DNA of 8,765 nucleotides from Cyclobacteriaceae bacterium. Its GTDB lineage: Bacteria > Bacteroidota > Bacteroidia > Cytophagales > Cyclobacteriaceae. Location: NCBI GenBank assembly GCA_028279155.1, contig JANQST010000134.1, forward strand, positions 1-8,765, read 5' to 3'. Shown here piece after piece: positions 1 through 6,819 of the stretch. Every line of letters begins with the position of its first letter. Position 1 is the first letter of the stretch. The notes under the pieces are model-generated. The model was given only the letters and a program-made list of their open reading frames with translations. It ran no database searches and was not told the DNA's origin. A program made the position numbers and the translations under genes.

Positions 1-343
1 CAATCTGCTCTGTGATTCGCATGGTACCCAACTCGCCTGCCAGGTTTGAACCAACTTTTCCAGCATACACAATTGCTGTGATGGTAGGAGCCAGTTCAAT
101 GAGAGTCATGTCTCTCACAACCAATGCAATGACCGGGTCTGCAATCAAAGGGGAGATAAGGTTATAGGCCGTTTGCACGGTAGTCACGGCACCCATAAAA
201 GCAGAAACGATGACAACAATAAAAATGGAATCATATCCAACCTTAATTGCTTCATCGAATACCAATTTCACATAGGTTCGAAATGTCTCTCTTCGAACGA
301 ATAATTGACCAATAAAAAGTACGAATCTGCCGAGTTGCTTCAT
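1..343 (-). CDS. mlaE: MlaE-family ABC transporter permease, N-terminal part (cut by window edge)
   Basis: This is the inner-membrane permease of an Mla/TRAP-type ABC system that moves phospholipids between the inner and outer membranes, normally with an MlaF ATPase and an MlaD substrate-binding protein. Reading down from the ATG at 343 gives 114 codons without a stop before the edge. The protein starts MKQLGRFVLFIGQLFVRRET. It then has the hydrophobic segment DSIFIVVIVSAFMGAVTTVQ (about residues 39-58), and ends in the family signature GKVGSNLAGELGTMRITEQI (about 95-114), typical of the MlaE domain. A purine-rich AAGAAGG lies about 7 bases before the ATG, so the start is well supported. The gene is divergent from the SDR/ispG pair with an 84-bp gap. 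The rest of the permease, and probably mlaF, should lie to the left. Family assignment is very secure; substrate and partners are inferred. Confidence 0.93.
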   Translation of the reverse strand, partial: MKQLGRFVLFIGQLFVRRETFRTYVKLVFDEAIKVGYDSIFIVVIVSAFMGAVTTVQTAYNLISPLIADPVIALVVRDMTLIELAPTITAIVYAGKVGSNLAGELGTMRITEQI

Positions 344-382
344 TTATATGCCTTCTTGCCGCTGGTTCATTTCAAGTTGGAT

Positions 383-390
383 TAGCTTTG
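383..390 (+). promoter_or_regulatory. Candidate Bacteroidota-type -7 box for the SDR-ispG pair
   Basis: TAGCTTTG matches the Bacteroidota -7 consensus TAnnTTTG exactly and lies 37 bases before the ATG of the SDR gene, a reasonable leader length. No convincing -33 TTTG box is seen at the expected 17-23 base spacing; the nearest TTG (356-358) is 24 bases away. It is a candidate only. Confidence 0.35.
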
Positions 391-427
391 CCAAAATAAC
401 ACGATAAGCAACAATCAAAAAGAAAAG

Positions 428-1141
428 ATGGATAATTCGCAACGATTAGTTGTAGTTACTGGAGGCTCTAAAGGAATTGGAAAAGCAATTGTTGATCGAT
501 TCGCAAGAGAAGGCTACTCTATTGCAACCTGTTCGAGAAGTGAGGATGATTTAAGTGCTTTGAAAGAAGAAATGAAATCAAAGCATGGGACTTCAATTCA
601 TGCAACAAGGGCCGACCTTTCCAAAAAAGAGGAGACTGACCATTTCATTGAATTTGTCCGATTGATTGCAAAACCAATAGCTGTACTGGTTAATAACAGC
701 GGTCGTTTTATTCCAGGTCTTGTTCACGAGGAAAAAGAGGGAACATTGGAGGAAATGATCCATACAAATCTTTACAGTGCTTATTATGTTTCCAGGGGGT
801 TGATTCAGTCTATGAAAAGGGAAAAGTCAGGGGATATATTCAACATTTGTTCGGTAGCTAGTTTCATGGCGTACCCAAATGGAGGTTCTTACTCTATATC
901 AAAGTTTGCTATGTATGGAATGTCTAAAGCGCTTCGAGAGGAGCTAAAGGAGTTTGGTATTCGTGTGACCGCTGTACTTCCTGGAGCCGTGCTTACAGAT
1001 AGTTGGGATGGGACGGATCTTCCTGAAGAACGATTTATCAGTGTTGAAGACGTTGCAGAAAACATTTACGCTACTCACAAGTTAAGTCCCCGAACAGTTA
1101 TTGAAGACATCATCATAAGACCACAACTAGGCGATATCTAA
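428..1141 (+). CDS. Short-chain dehydrogenase/reductase (SDR), classical type
   Basis: A 237-residue cytosolic NAD(P)-dependent oxidoreductase of the classical SDR family, at the usual length. The Rossmann glycine motif TGGSKGIG is at residues 11-18. An Arg at 37 after the second beta strand (CSRS) suggests NADPH preference. NNSG is at 89-92. The catalytic tetrad is complete: N114, S142, Y155 and K159 (YSISK), followed by the LPG motif near 184-186. All parts of an active enzyme are present. The substrate cannot be read from sequence; FabG-like ketoacyl reductases and many other SDRs share this layout. The ATG at 428 places the glycine motif at the normal distance from the N-terminus; only a weak purine stretch (AGAAAAG) precedes it. 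Its TAA is followed immediately by the ATG of ispG, so the two are almost certainly co-transcribed and probably translationally coupled. Confidence 0.93.
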   Translation: MDNSQRLVVVTGGSKGIGKAIVDRFAREGYSIATCSRSEDDLSALKEEMKSKHGTSIHATRADLSKKEETDHFIEFVRLIAKPIAVLVNNSGRFIPGLVHEEKEGTLEEMIHTNLYSAYYVSRGLIQSMKREKSGDIFNICSVASFMAYPNGGSYSISKFAMYGMSKALREELKEFGIRVTAVLPGAVLTDSWDGTDLPEERFISVEDVAENIYATHKLSPRTVIEDIIIRPQLGDI

Positions 1142-3073
1142 ATGGATCACAAGTATTGCAATAGCTTGACATCTTACTCAAGAAGGAAAACGAGAGAGGT
1201 AAACATTGGAGGTATTCCGATAGGTGGAGACAATCCAATCCGGGTGCAATCGATGACAACTGTTGATACAATGGATACAATGGGAACTGTCGAACAAACG
1301 CTGCGCATGGTTGATTCTGGTTGTGAATACGTGAGAATTACCGCTCCAAGTATGAAAGAGGCGCAAAATCTTGAAAATATCAAGAATGAGCTAGTCAAAA
1401 GGGGATGCAACGTTCCTCTGGTAGCAGATATCCACTTCACACCAAATGCAGCTGAGTTGGCTGCCACCATTGTCGAAAAAGTACGTGTTAATCCGGGCAA
1501 TTATGCCGATAAGAAACGATTTGAAGAAATAGAATATACGGATGAAACCTATGCGTCTGAACTTCAGAGAATAGAAGACAAATTTTCCCCATTGGTTGAA
1601 ATATGCAAAGCAAATGGAACTGCGATGCGCATAGGAACCAATCACGGCTCCTTGTCGGATCGGATCATGAGCCGTTATGGAGATACCCCGCTGGGGATGG
1701 TTGAATCCGCACTGGAGTTCATCAGAATCTGTGAAAAAATGGATTACAAGGACCTGGTTATTTCCATGAAATCCAGTAATCCCCAGGTTATGGTCCAGGC
1801 ATATCGTTTGTTGGTGAATAAGCTTGATTTGGAAGGTTTGGAGCCTTATCCATTGCATTTAGGGGTAACAGAAGCTGGCGAAGCTGAAGACGGTAGAATT
1901 AAATCGGCTGTAGGCATTGGCACCTTATTGGAAGATGGGCTGGGAGATACTGTGCGGGTATCGTTAACTGAAGAACCTGAAGTAGAGGCCCCGGTAGCTC
2001 AAATCATGGTTGACCGCTTGGAACGTAAATCTGTGCAGCAACCTATTGAACAAATCAATGTAAGCCCCATCAATCCATTTGATTATTCACGTAGATCATC
2101 AAGAGAAACAGGCAATTTCGGTGGTAAGAATGTACCTCGAGTTGTCGCTGACCTTTCCAAACTCAATGATGTTTCTGTTAAATATCTAAAAAGTATTGGC
2201 CATTTCTATTTACCTGAATTGGACAAATGGAGTATGAATGATACAGGCGCTGACTATGTCTATTCCGGTTCCACTCCTGTGACTTTCATGCTTCCCAATG
2301 GACTCAAAGAAATTGTAGACTACTTTGTTTGGAAAGATTTAGATAATACTCAAAGTATATATCCTTTAATTACTGATTTGCAGGAAGTTAAAGAAGTTCA
2401 TAATGAACTAAATTTCATCCTCATCGACACTGATGTAAAAGCCGAAGATTACCTGGATTGGCTGAAGAAGCACTCAAACTCCGTTGCTATTTTAAATACT
2501 GAAAATACGCACGGAACAGCTAGTATTAGAAGGTTTATTTTGGAATTGATTGATAATGGAATTGATGTTCCTGTTGTTTTTAACCAATCATATCCAAGTT
2601 TAACTTCAGATGAACTCATGATCCATGCTTCTACTGATGCAGGAACACTTTTGGTTGATGGAATGGGGGATGGCTTGATGATCTCTTCTACAGAGACACC
2701 AGACCTTGATACTTTGAAGTTATACAATCAAACAGCCTTTGGAATTCTGCAAGCTGCACGTACAAGAATTACAAAAACAGAATATATCTCATGTCCATCG
2801 TGTGGGCGTACCCTGTTTGATCTTCAGGAAACAACTGCAATGATTCGAAAGCGAACCGATCATCTCAAAGGAGTCAAAATTGGTATCATGGGGTGCATTG
2901 TAAATGGTCCTGGTGAAATGGCCGATGCTGATTTTGGATATGTCGGATCGGGCAAAGGAAAGATTACCTTGTATAAGGGAAGAGAGGTCGTCAAGCGAGG
3001 TGTCCCTTCTGAAAATGCTTTAGATGAATTGATCGACCTGATCAAGGATAATGGAATGTGGGTGGAGCCTTAA
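1142..3073 (+). CDS. ispG: 4-hydroxy-3-methylbut-2-enyl diphosphate synthase, long three-domain form
   Basis: IspG (GcpE) reductively opens MEcPP to HMBPP, the penultimate step of the MEP pathway to isoprenoid precursors. It is a cytosolic 4Fe-4S enzyme fed by ferredoxin or flavodoxin. The 643 residues exceed the roughly 360-430 of the E. coli-type enzyme, because this is the three-domain form found in Bacteroidota, Chlamydiae and plants. An N-terminal TIM barrel (about 15-300) includes VNIGGIPIGGDNPIRVQSMT, the VRVNPGNYAD segment and LHLGVTEAGEAEDGRIKSA. An insert domain follows (about 310-540). The C-terminal cluster domain has C551-P-S-C554 and C585-IVNGPGE592, which give the three Cys and one Glu ligands of the 4Fe-4S cluster, so the enzyme appears intact. 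The ATG directly abuts the TAA of the SDR gene; the N-terminus fits the family. No clear intrinsic terminator follows. Confidence 0.98.
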   Translation: MDHKYCNSLTSYSRRKTREVNIGGIPIGGDNPIRVQSMTTVDTMDTMGTVEQTLRMVDSGCEYVRITAPSMKEAQNLENIKNELVKRGCNVPLVADIHFTPNAAELAATIVEKVRVNPGNYADKKRFEEIEYTDETYASELQRIEDKFSPLVEICKANGTAMRIGTNHGSLSDRIMSRYGDTPLGMVESALEFIRICEKMDYKDLVISMKSSNPQVMVQAYRLLVNKLDLEGLEPYPLHLGVTEAGEAEDGRIKSAVGIGTLLEDGLGDTVRVSLTEEPEVEAPVAQIMVDRLERKSVQQPIEQINVSPINPFDYSRRSSRETGNFGGKNVPRVVADLSKLNDVSVKYLKSIGHFYLPELDKWSMNDTGADYVYSGSTPVTFMLPNGLKEIVDYFVWKDLDNTQSIYPLITDLQEVKEVHNELNFILIDTDVKAEDYLDWLKKHSNSVAILNTENTHGTASIRRFILELIDNGIDVPVVFNQSYPSLTSDELMIHASTDAGTLLVDGMGDGLMISSTETPDLDTLKLYNQTAFGILQAARTRITKTEYISCPSCGRTLFDLQETTAMIRKRTDHLKGVKIGIMGCIVNGPGEMADADFGYVGSGKGKITLYKGREVVKRGVPSENALDELIDLIKDNGMWVEP

Positions 3074-3115
3074 TTCAAATTGGTGATTTCTTGTAACCAA
3101 ATCTTGAGAACTTAA

Positions 3116-3151
3116 TCTAAGTTTAAAATATGCGCTTTGCATAAGCTTAGA
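3116..3151 (+). promoter_or_regulatory. Stem-loop abutting the desaturase start codon
   Basis: Arms TCTAAGTTT (3116-3124) and AAGCTTAGA (3143-3151) pair over nine bases, with one G-T wobble. A bulge follows, then an inner stem ATGC/GCAT (3130-3133 with 3139-3142) around a GCTTT loop. The structure ends two bases before the ATG at 3154, so in mRNA it would cover the ribosome-binding region. No T-tract follows, so it is not a standard terminator for ispG. It could be a translational control hairpin or a DNA operator palindrome; TAAGTTTA at 3118-3125 is a near match to a -7 box, and if that is the promoter the left arm would not be transcribed. Structure is seen; function is inferred. Confidence 0.4.
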
Positions 3152-3153
3152 CG

Positions 3154-4113
3154 ATGAAAAATGACCTAATCAAGGAAACACAACCTTTTGTCAAGGAAGA
3201 TCGAGTGAAGAGTTGGATATTGTTTCTTTCCACATTCCTACTGATGGTTGCATTTTTCATAACTGGCCTTTTCATTGATTTTACACCAATACAAATCATT
3301 GCAGGAATATCTGCTGGCTTGTGCCTTGGGAGATTGTTTGTCATTTATCATGATTATAACCACCAGGCCATCCTGGTAAAGTCAGCTATTGCAGATATAC
3401 TCATGAAGGGATTTGGACTTTTTGCATTAGCCCCCATGAGCATTTGGAACCATGTTCACAATCATCATCATGCCCATAACTCACAATTCATTGAAATAGT
3501 GCTTGGCAGTTTTCCGATACTGGAGAAAAAGCAGTTTGAAAGCCTTTCTAAATTGGCTCAAAGAAAGTATTTGTTGATACGGCACCCTATTACAATTACT
3601 TTGTCCTATCTATCGGTATTTATGGTTTCGTTTTGCCTGTATCCTTTTTTTGAAAACCCAAGAAAACATTGGGATGGAGTTGTCTCCTTTATTCTCCATT
3701 TACTCGTTTCAATATCGATCTTTCATTCCTTAGGTTATACCTCGTGGTTGCTTGGTTTTGCCGTTCCTTTTTTTGTCATGGGATTGCTTGGTGGTTATGT
3801 CTTCTATGCACAACACAATTTTCCTGGGGTAAAACTGATGAATCATGACGAGTGGAACTACGTGGATGCCGCACTTCATTCCTCAAGCTTCATAAAAATG
3901 AATCGTTTTTGGCGTTGGGTAACTGCAAATGTGGGCTATCATCATGTGCATCATGTCAATGCCAGAATTCCATTTTATCGACTTCCTGAAGCAATGAAGA
4001 ATATTCCTGAGTTACAGAACCCAACCATTACTACCTTATCATTTCGTGATATTAGGAATAGCCTGTCTTTAAAGCTGTGGGATAGTGAAAAAAATGAGAT
4101 GGTTGGCATATAG
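3154..4113 (+). CDS. Membrane fatty-acid desaturase (three-histidine-box type)
   Basis: A 319-residue di-iron integral membrane desaturase that inserts a cis double bond into lipid acyl chains, helping set membrane fluidity. The three histidine boxes are present: HDYNH at 66-70, HNHHH at 102-106, and HHVHH at 263-267, plus the extra AQHNF at 219-223 typical of the DesA/Des (delta-12-like and acyl-lipid) group. Hydrophobic segments lie near 22-41, 45-65, 80-96, 147-166 and 178-217. The tail GYHHVHHVNARIPFYRLPEA also matches this group. Length is normal and no key residue is missing. The position of the double bond cannot be told from sequence. It is a single gene, 80 bases after ispG and 80 bases before the next gene, so it probably has its own promoter. 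A hairpin just before its start may control translation. Electron donors are not encoded nearby. Confidence 0.93.
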   Translation: MKNDLIKETQPFVKEDRVKSWILFLSTFLLMVAFFITGLFIDFTPIQIIAGISAGLCLGRLFVIYHDYNHQAILVKSAIADILMKGFGLFALAPMSIWNHVHNHHHAHNSQFIEIVLGSFPILEKKQFESLSKLAQRKYLLIRHPITITLSYLSVFMVSFCLYPFFENPRKHWDGVVSFILHLLVSISIFHSLGYTSWLLGFAVPFFVMGLLGGYVFYAQHNFPGVKLMNHDEWNYVDAALHSSSFIKMNRFWRWVTANVGYHHVHHVNARIPFYRLPEAMKNIPELQNPTITTLSFRDIRNSLSLKLWDSEKNEMVGI

Positions 4114-4193
4114 TGGAATGAATTTCCATATATCGTAGAGAATTATTCCTAATATTCCGTATTTTCATAGGATCAACAACTCACTCTAATCTT

Positions 4194-5117
4194 ATGCCTA
4201 AAATGAACATTGAACGATCCATTGAGATCGAAGCACCTGCAGATAAAGTTTATGCAATCATTAGTGATTTTAATCAATGGCGACCATGGTCTCCATGGTT
4301 AATTACGGAACCTGAAGCCAAAGTAACGGTTGCTGAAGATGCCAAGTCCTATGAGTGGGTAGGGAACAGGACAGGTTCTGGTAATATGTCCATTACCAGT
4401 GAATCCGAGGATAGTGCACTAGATATGGATTTAAATTTCCTCAAGCCATGGAAGTCAAAAGCTAAGGTTCGATTTCGTTTGGAACAGAACGGAGACAAGA
4501 CCAAAGTGGCCTGGGCCATGGACAGTAGCCTTCCTTTTTTTATGTTTTGGATGACCAAAATGATGACCGCACTTATATCGATGGACTATGATCGAGGATT
4601 AACTATGCTAAAAGAATATGTAGAGACAGGATCAGTATCCTCTAAATTGGATTTCAAAGGTGAATCAGATTTTGAAGGATGCAATTACATCGGCATCAAA
4701 TCTTCATGTGGTATTGATCAAATGGGAGAGCAAATGCAGTATGATTTTGGCAAACTAAAAGAATTCTTAGACGAAAATGCAGACCTAAAAAAAGGAATGG
4801 CATTTTCGATCTATCATAAATGGGATCCTGCAAAAAACAGGGTGGACTATACAGGGGGCTGGGCCGTTGAAAACCTTCCGGATACTGTCCCAGATGGCTT
4901 GATGAAAGGATCAATCCCAGCAACCAAGATTTATACAGTTAGTCATGTGGGAGCCTACCAATATTTAGGTAATGCATGGAGCACCCTATATGCTATGCAT
5001 CGGGCAAAGGAATTCAAACCTAAGAAGGGCATCCATCCTTTTGAAGTGTATGTGAGCGATCCTCAGCAGGTAGATGAAAAAGAACTGATCACAGAAATCA
5101 ATTTTGCAGTGGCATAA
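4194..5117 (+). CDS. SRPBCC domain fused to GyrI-like (AraC effector-binding) domain
   Basis: A 307-residue soluble protein of two ligand-binding modules. Residues about 4-145 form an SRPBCC/polyketide-cyclase-like fold: NIERSIEIEAPADKVYAIIS is the classic opening strand and helix, followed by FNQWRPWSPW and an end helix near 130-145. Residues about 152-307 form a GyrI-like/AraC effector-binding domain. It opens with a long strand, has the mid segment YTGGWAVE (219-226), and closes with FEVYVSDPQQVDEKELITEI (283-302), the signature of that fold. No DNA-binding domain, signal peptide or membrane segment is present. Related GyrI-like proteins bind small molecules, and some hydrolyse cyclopropanoid cyanides; which applies here is unknown. 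Start: ATG at 4194 gives MPKMNIER; the second ATG (codon 4, at 4203) is equally possible. It stands alone between two spacers of 80 and 98 bases. Confidence 0.87.
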   Translation: MPKMNIERSIEIEAPADKVYAIISDFNQWRPWSPWLITEPEAKVTVAEDAKSYEWVGNRTGSGNMSITSESEDSALDMDLNFLKPWKSKAKVRFRLEQNGDKTKVAWAMDSSLPFFMFWMTKMMTALISMDYDRGLTMLKEYVETGSVSSKLDFKGESDFEGCNYIGIKSSCGIDQMGEQMQYDFGKLKEFLDENADLKKGMAFSIYHKWDPAKNRVDYTGGWAVENLPDTVPDGLMKGSIPATKIYTVSHVGAYQYLGNAWSTLYAMHRAKEFKPKKGIHPFEVYVSDPQQVDEKELITEINFAVA

Positions 5118-5130
5118 TTGGTCTTTATAT

Positions 5131-5152
5131 GACAACACTTATAAGGGTTGTC
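5131..5152. repeat. Imperfect 22-bp palindrome, copy A
   Basis: Arms GACAAC and GTTGTC flank the palindromic centre CTTATAAG, with a single A/G mismatch pair; the whole is 22 bases. It begins 13 bases after the stop of the SRPBCC/GyrI gene and ends 8 bases before a good -7 box for the next gene. The same element recurs at 6820-6841, with 17 of 22 positions identical. No T-tract follows on the plus strand. It may be an operator overlapping the -33 region, or a stem-loop ending the upstream transcript. Confidence 0.6.
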
Positions 5153-5160
5153 CAAAATCA

Positions 5161-5168
5161 TACTTTTG
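5161..5168 (+). promoter_or_regulatory. Candidate Bacteroidota -7 box for the small membrane protein gene
   Basis: TACTTTTG fits TAnnTTTG exactly and lies 47 bases before the ATG at 5216. The expected -33 region falls inside the palindrome at 5131-5152, where no separate TTTG box is clear. That placement would suit control by a protein bound to the palindrome. Confidence 0.4.
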
Positions 5169-5215
5169 AGTGACTTGTTAATAAAGCATTGCAATTATCA
5201 TTGGTATAAAAAAGT

Positions 5216-5632
5216 ATGAAGTTTGTAAGGCTAACCCTGGGCGTCATAGCAGGCCTTGTTTTGATCACTCTAATTACAGAATCCATTGAGTTTATAACTG
5301 TGAAACTTGCAAGTGGAGCATCCTTTGAAAAACTTTCTTCAGATCAGGATTATTATTTTAGTGTAAGAAATCAGCTGGGAATTCTTGTTTTTAAGGTGAT
5401 CTACACAGGTGGATCCGGATTCATTGCCGGATATGTTGCTTCACGTATAAGCCTGTCTTTCGCCAAAATTTGTATCCTATTGATTGTAGTGGTCCAAATA
5501 GTTTCGCTTATATGGGCTGGTTTTATTTCAGAACTTTCAACAACTGGCCCCATGTGGATGTGGATAGCTTTAATGATTGTCGTTCCCATAGGTGTCTATT
5601 TGGGTTACAAAAAGAGCTTATCAGAGTTTTAG
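5216..5632 (+). CDS. Small four-helix membrane protein, function unknown
   Basis: A 138-residue hydrophobic protein that I do not recognise. Four membrane segments can be seen: about 5-22, 53-76 (with a GGSGFIAGY glycine-rich stretch at 65-73), 82-104 and 111-130. A mostly polar loop (about 31-52) separates helices 1 and 2. Glu22 and Glu25 lie at the end of helix 1. The C-terminus is short and basic (YKKSLSEF). There is no enzyme motif and no lipobox. The ATG at 5216 gives the natural N-terminus MKFVRL before helix 1. The gene follows palindrome copy A and a good -7 box, so it is probably transcribed on its own. Its last 12 bases overlap tail-to-tail with the convergent yceI-like gene. The pattern of helices and the clean start support a real gene; the role is open. 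Confidence 0.8.
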   Translation: MKFVRLTLGVIAGLVLITLITESIEFITVKLASGASFEKLSSDQDYYFSVRNQLGILVFKVIYTGGSGFIAGYVASRISLSFAKICILLIVVVQIVSLIWAGFISELSTTGPMWMWIALMIVVPIGVYLGYKKSLSEF

Positions 5633-6175
5633 TGCTAAAGCAATTTCCATCTTCACTTGGATTTCATCTCCAACCAGTGCATCCATTGCGCCAAAGTCCA
5701 GGAGAAAATCACTTCTACGGATCGTAGTGGATGTATTGATTGAACATCGTTGCTTATCTTCTGAAATTGAAAATTCAAGCGGTAATTGAATGACTCTTTC
5801 TTGATCTTTGATTTTTAGTTTTCCAACAACAATAGCTGTGTTATTTGAATATTGAATTTCAGTGGAGAAAAAAGTGATATACGGATAGTTGGCAAGATCA
5901 AGATACGCATCGCTTTTCAGCGAACCATCACGTGATTTGTCTCCAGTCTGGATACTACTTACGCTGACTTGACCAGCAAGAGATACAATGGAATCTTCCT
6001 GCATTGTGCTTTCCCCTGAGAATAATTCAAAGGTTCCATCTACTGTCAAGAAACCTAAATGCGAGACATTAAAAGAAAGATCAGAACTTTCAAGATCTAT
6101 CTCAAAAGTTCTGATCTGAGCCTCACAATGTATTAGTTGTGTGACCGAAAGAAGTATGAAAAAGGAATACCTGAT
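5621..6175 (-). CDS. YceI-domain protein, second copy, no standard start codon
   Basis: A YceI-family (lipocalin-like beta-barrel, isoprenoid- or lipid-binding) exported protein. Read upstream of the in-frame TTG at 6049, the frame stays open and supplies the missing parts. The codon ATC at 6175-6173 begins a signal-peptide-like sequence (MRYSFFILLSVTQLIHCEA if read as Met) with likely cleavage after residue 19. The first strands follow: RTFEIDLESSDLSFNVSHLG (22-41), matching the usual YceI opening. From 6175 the product is 184 residues, the normal family length; from the TTG it is 142 and lacks the signal and first strand. No ATG, GTG or TTG lies upstream in frame before a stop inside the preceding gene. 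The ATC sits 5 bases after the stop of the first yceI, exactly where an operon start would be. So this is a rare ATC start, a start-lost gene, or a base error. LIHC resembles but does not meet a lipobox. Confidence 0.75.
   Translation of the reverse strand: MRYSFFILLSVTQLIHCEAQIRTFEIDLESSDLSFNVSHLGFLTVDGTFELFSGESTMQEDSIVSLAGQVSVSSIQTGDKSRDGSLKSDAYLDLANYPYITFFSTEIQYSNNTAIVVGKLKIKDQERVIQLPLEFSISEDKQRCSINTSTTIRRSDFLLDFGAMDALVGDEIQVKMEIALALKL
6078..6117. repeat. Perfect 13-bp inverted repeat inside the second yceI gene
   Basis: AGATCAGAACTTT (6078-6090) and its exact reverse complement AAAGTTCTGATCT (6105-6117) flank a 14-base loop. It lies in the coding sequence, encoding residues about 20-33 just after the signal peptide. 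In mRNA it would form a strong hairpin about 55 bases after the presumed start. No T-run follows on the minus strand beyond a few scattered Ts (CTTTCTTTT). Confidence 0.7.
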
Positions 6176-6180
6176 AGCAC

Positions 6181-6762
6181 CTACTCTGCAATGGCCAGAA
6201 TGACCAATGTTATCTTTACATCATCACTTACGATCTTGATTCCATTCGGAAGAGAACGGTCAAATGCTATCCCATAGTCCTGTCGATTGATCATAAGTGA
6301 TGCATTTGCTGCTATCGATTGTTTACGCGTAGGTAGATCGAGCAGCGGACCTTTTATTGTAAAAGGTAATTGTACTTCTTTGGTGACTCCATGAATGGTT
6401 AAATCTCCTATCAAGACATTTGCACCTCCATTTGAGGAAACGCTTTTGCTCTTGAAGGAGATCTCCGGATACGTTGCTGCATCCAGAAATGCTTTACTCT
6501 TCACTGCATCTTCGCCTCCGGTATTGTTAGCGTCATAGCTATCTACTTTTATAACAGCATCTGCTGTGGTCTTCGAATTATCTCCCGCATCGTAGTTGAT
6601 GCTTCCACTGACATCCTTAAACCTTCCAACAACATCCACCACTCCAAACCTTTCTACCTGGATTTGTACGGAACTATGTCCGGGATCAATGATGTATTTC
6701 TGTGCAATTGATTGTCCTGCAAAGAATGCAGTTGCTAGAATTAATAATAGTCTAATTTTCAT
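6181..6762 (-). CDS. YceI-family exported lipid/isoprenoid-binding protein, first copy
   Basis: A 193-residue YceI protein. The family forms an extended lipocalin-like barrel; structures of members hold a polyprenyl chain, and E. coli YceI is periplasmic and induced by high pH. Residues 1-20 (MKIRLLLILATAFFAGQSIA) are a signal peptide with cleavage before Gln21, so the protein is periplasmic. The domain starts at YIIDPGHSSVQIQVERFGVV (23-42). It continues with VVGRFKDVSGSI (44-55), the AFLDAATYPEISFKS block (91-105), and GDLTIHGVTKEVQLPF (119-134), which are all family hallmarks. The ATG at 6762 is clear, after TTAAG. The second yceI gene begins 5 bases downstream and is diverged, so the two make a tandem pair. 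Upstream, in the same direction, is the membrane AraC regulator, a likely controller, with palindrome copy B in the spacer between them. Confidence 0.95.
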   Translation of the reverse strand: MKIRLLLILATAFFAGQSIAQKYIIDPGHSSVQIQVERFGVVDVVGRFKDVSGSINYDAGDNSKTTADAVIKVDSYDANNTGGEDAVKSKAFLDAATYPEISFKSKSVSSNGGANVLIGDLTIHGVTKEVQLPFTIKGPLLDLPTRKQSIAANASLMINRQDYGIAFDRSLPNGIKIVSDDVKITLVILAIAE

Positions 6763-6819
6763 CTTAAGATTTTTTAAATGCTAAAAGATGACAAACTAGT
6801 AGGGAGGATAAACACTATC

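Noticed and set aside
1391..1858. Antisense open frames across ispG (also 1174-1500, 2449-2727, 2860-3045)
   Set aside because: They lie wholly opposite a highly conserved enzyme and show no domain, leader or composition of a real protein.
3079..3099. TTGGT/ACCAA inverted repeat after ispG as a terminator
   Set aside because: Five pairs with an 11-base loop and no T-run; expected by chance in AT-rich spacer.
4114..4128. Short hairpin TGGAA/TTCCA directly after the desaturase stop
   Set aside because: Only five pairs and no T-tract; too weak to call a terminator.
5470..5789. Plus-strand open frames overlapping the small membrane protein and the second yceI gene
   Set aside because: Low-complexity shadow frames lacking domain features, overlapping two better supported genes.
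5621..6049. A 142-residue version of the second YceI protein starting at TTG 6049
   Set aside because: It begins inside a conserved beta-strand and lacks a signal peptide; the open frame upstream supplies both.
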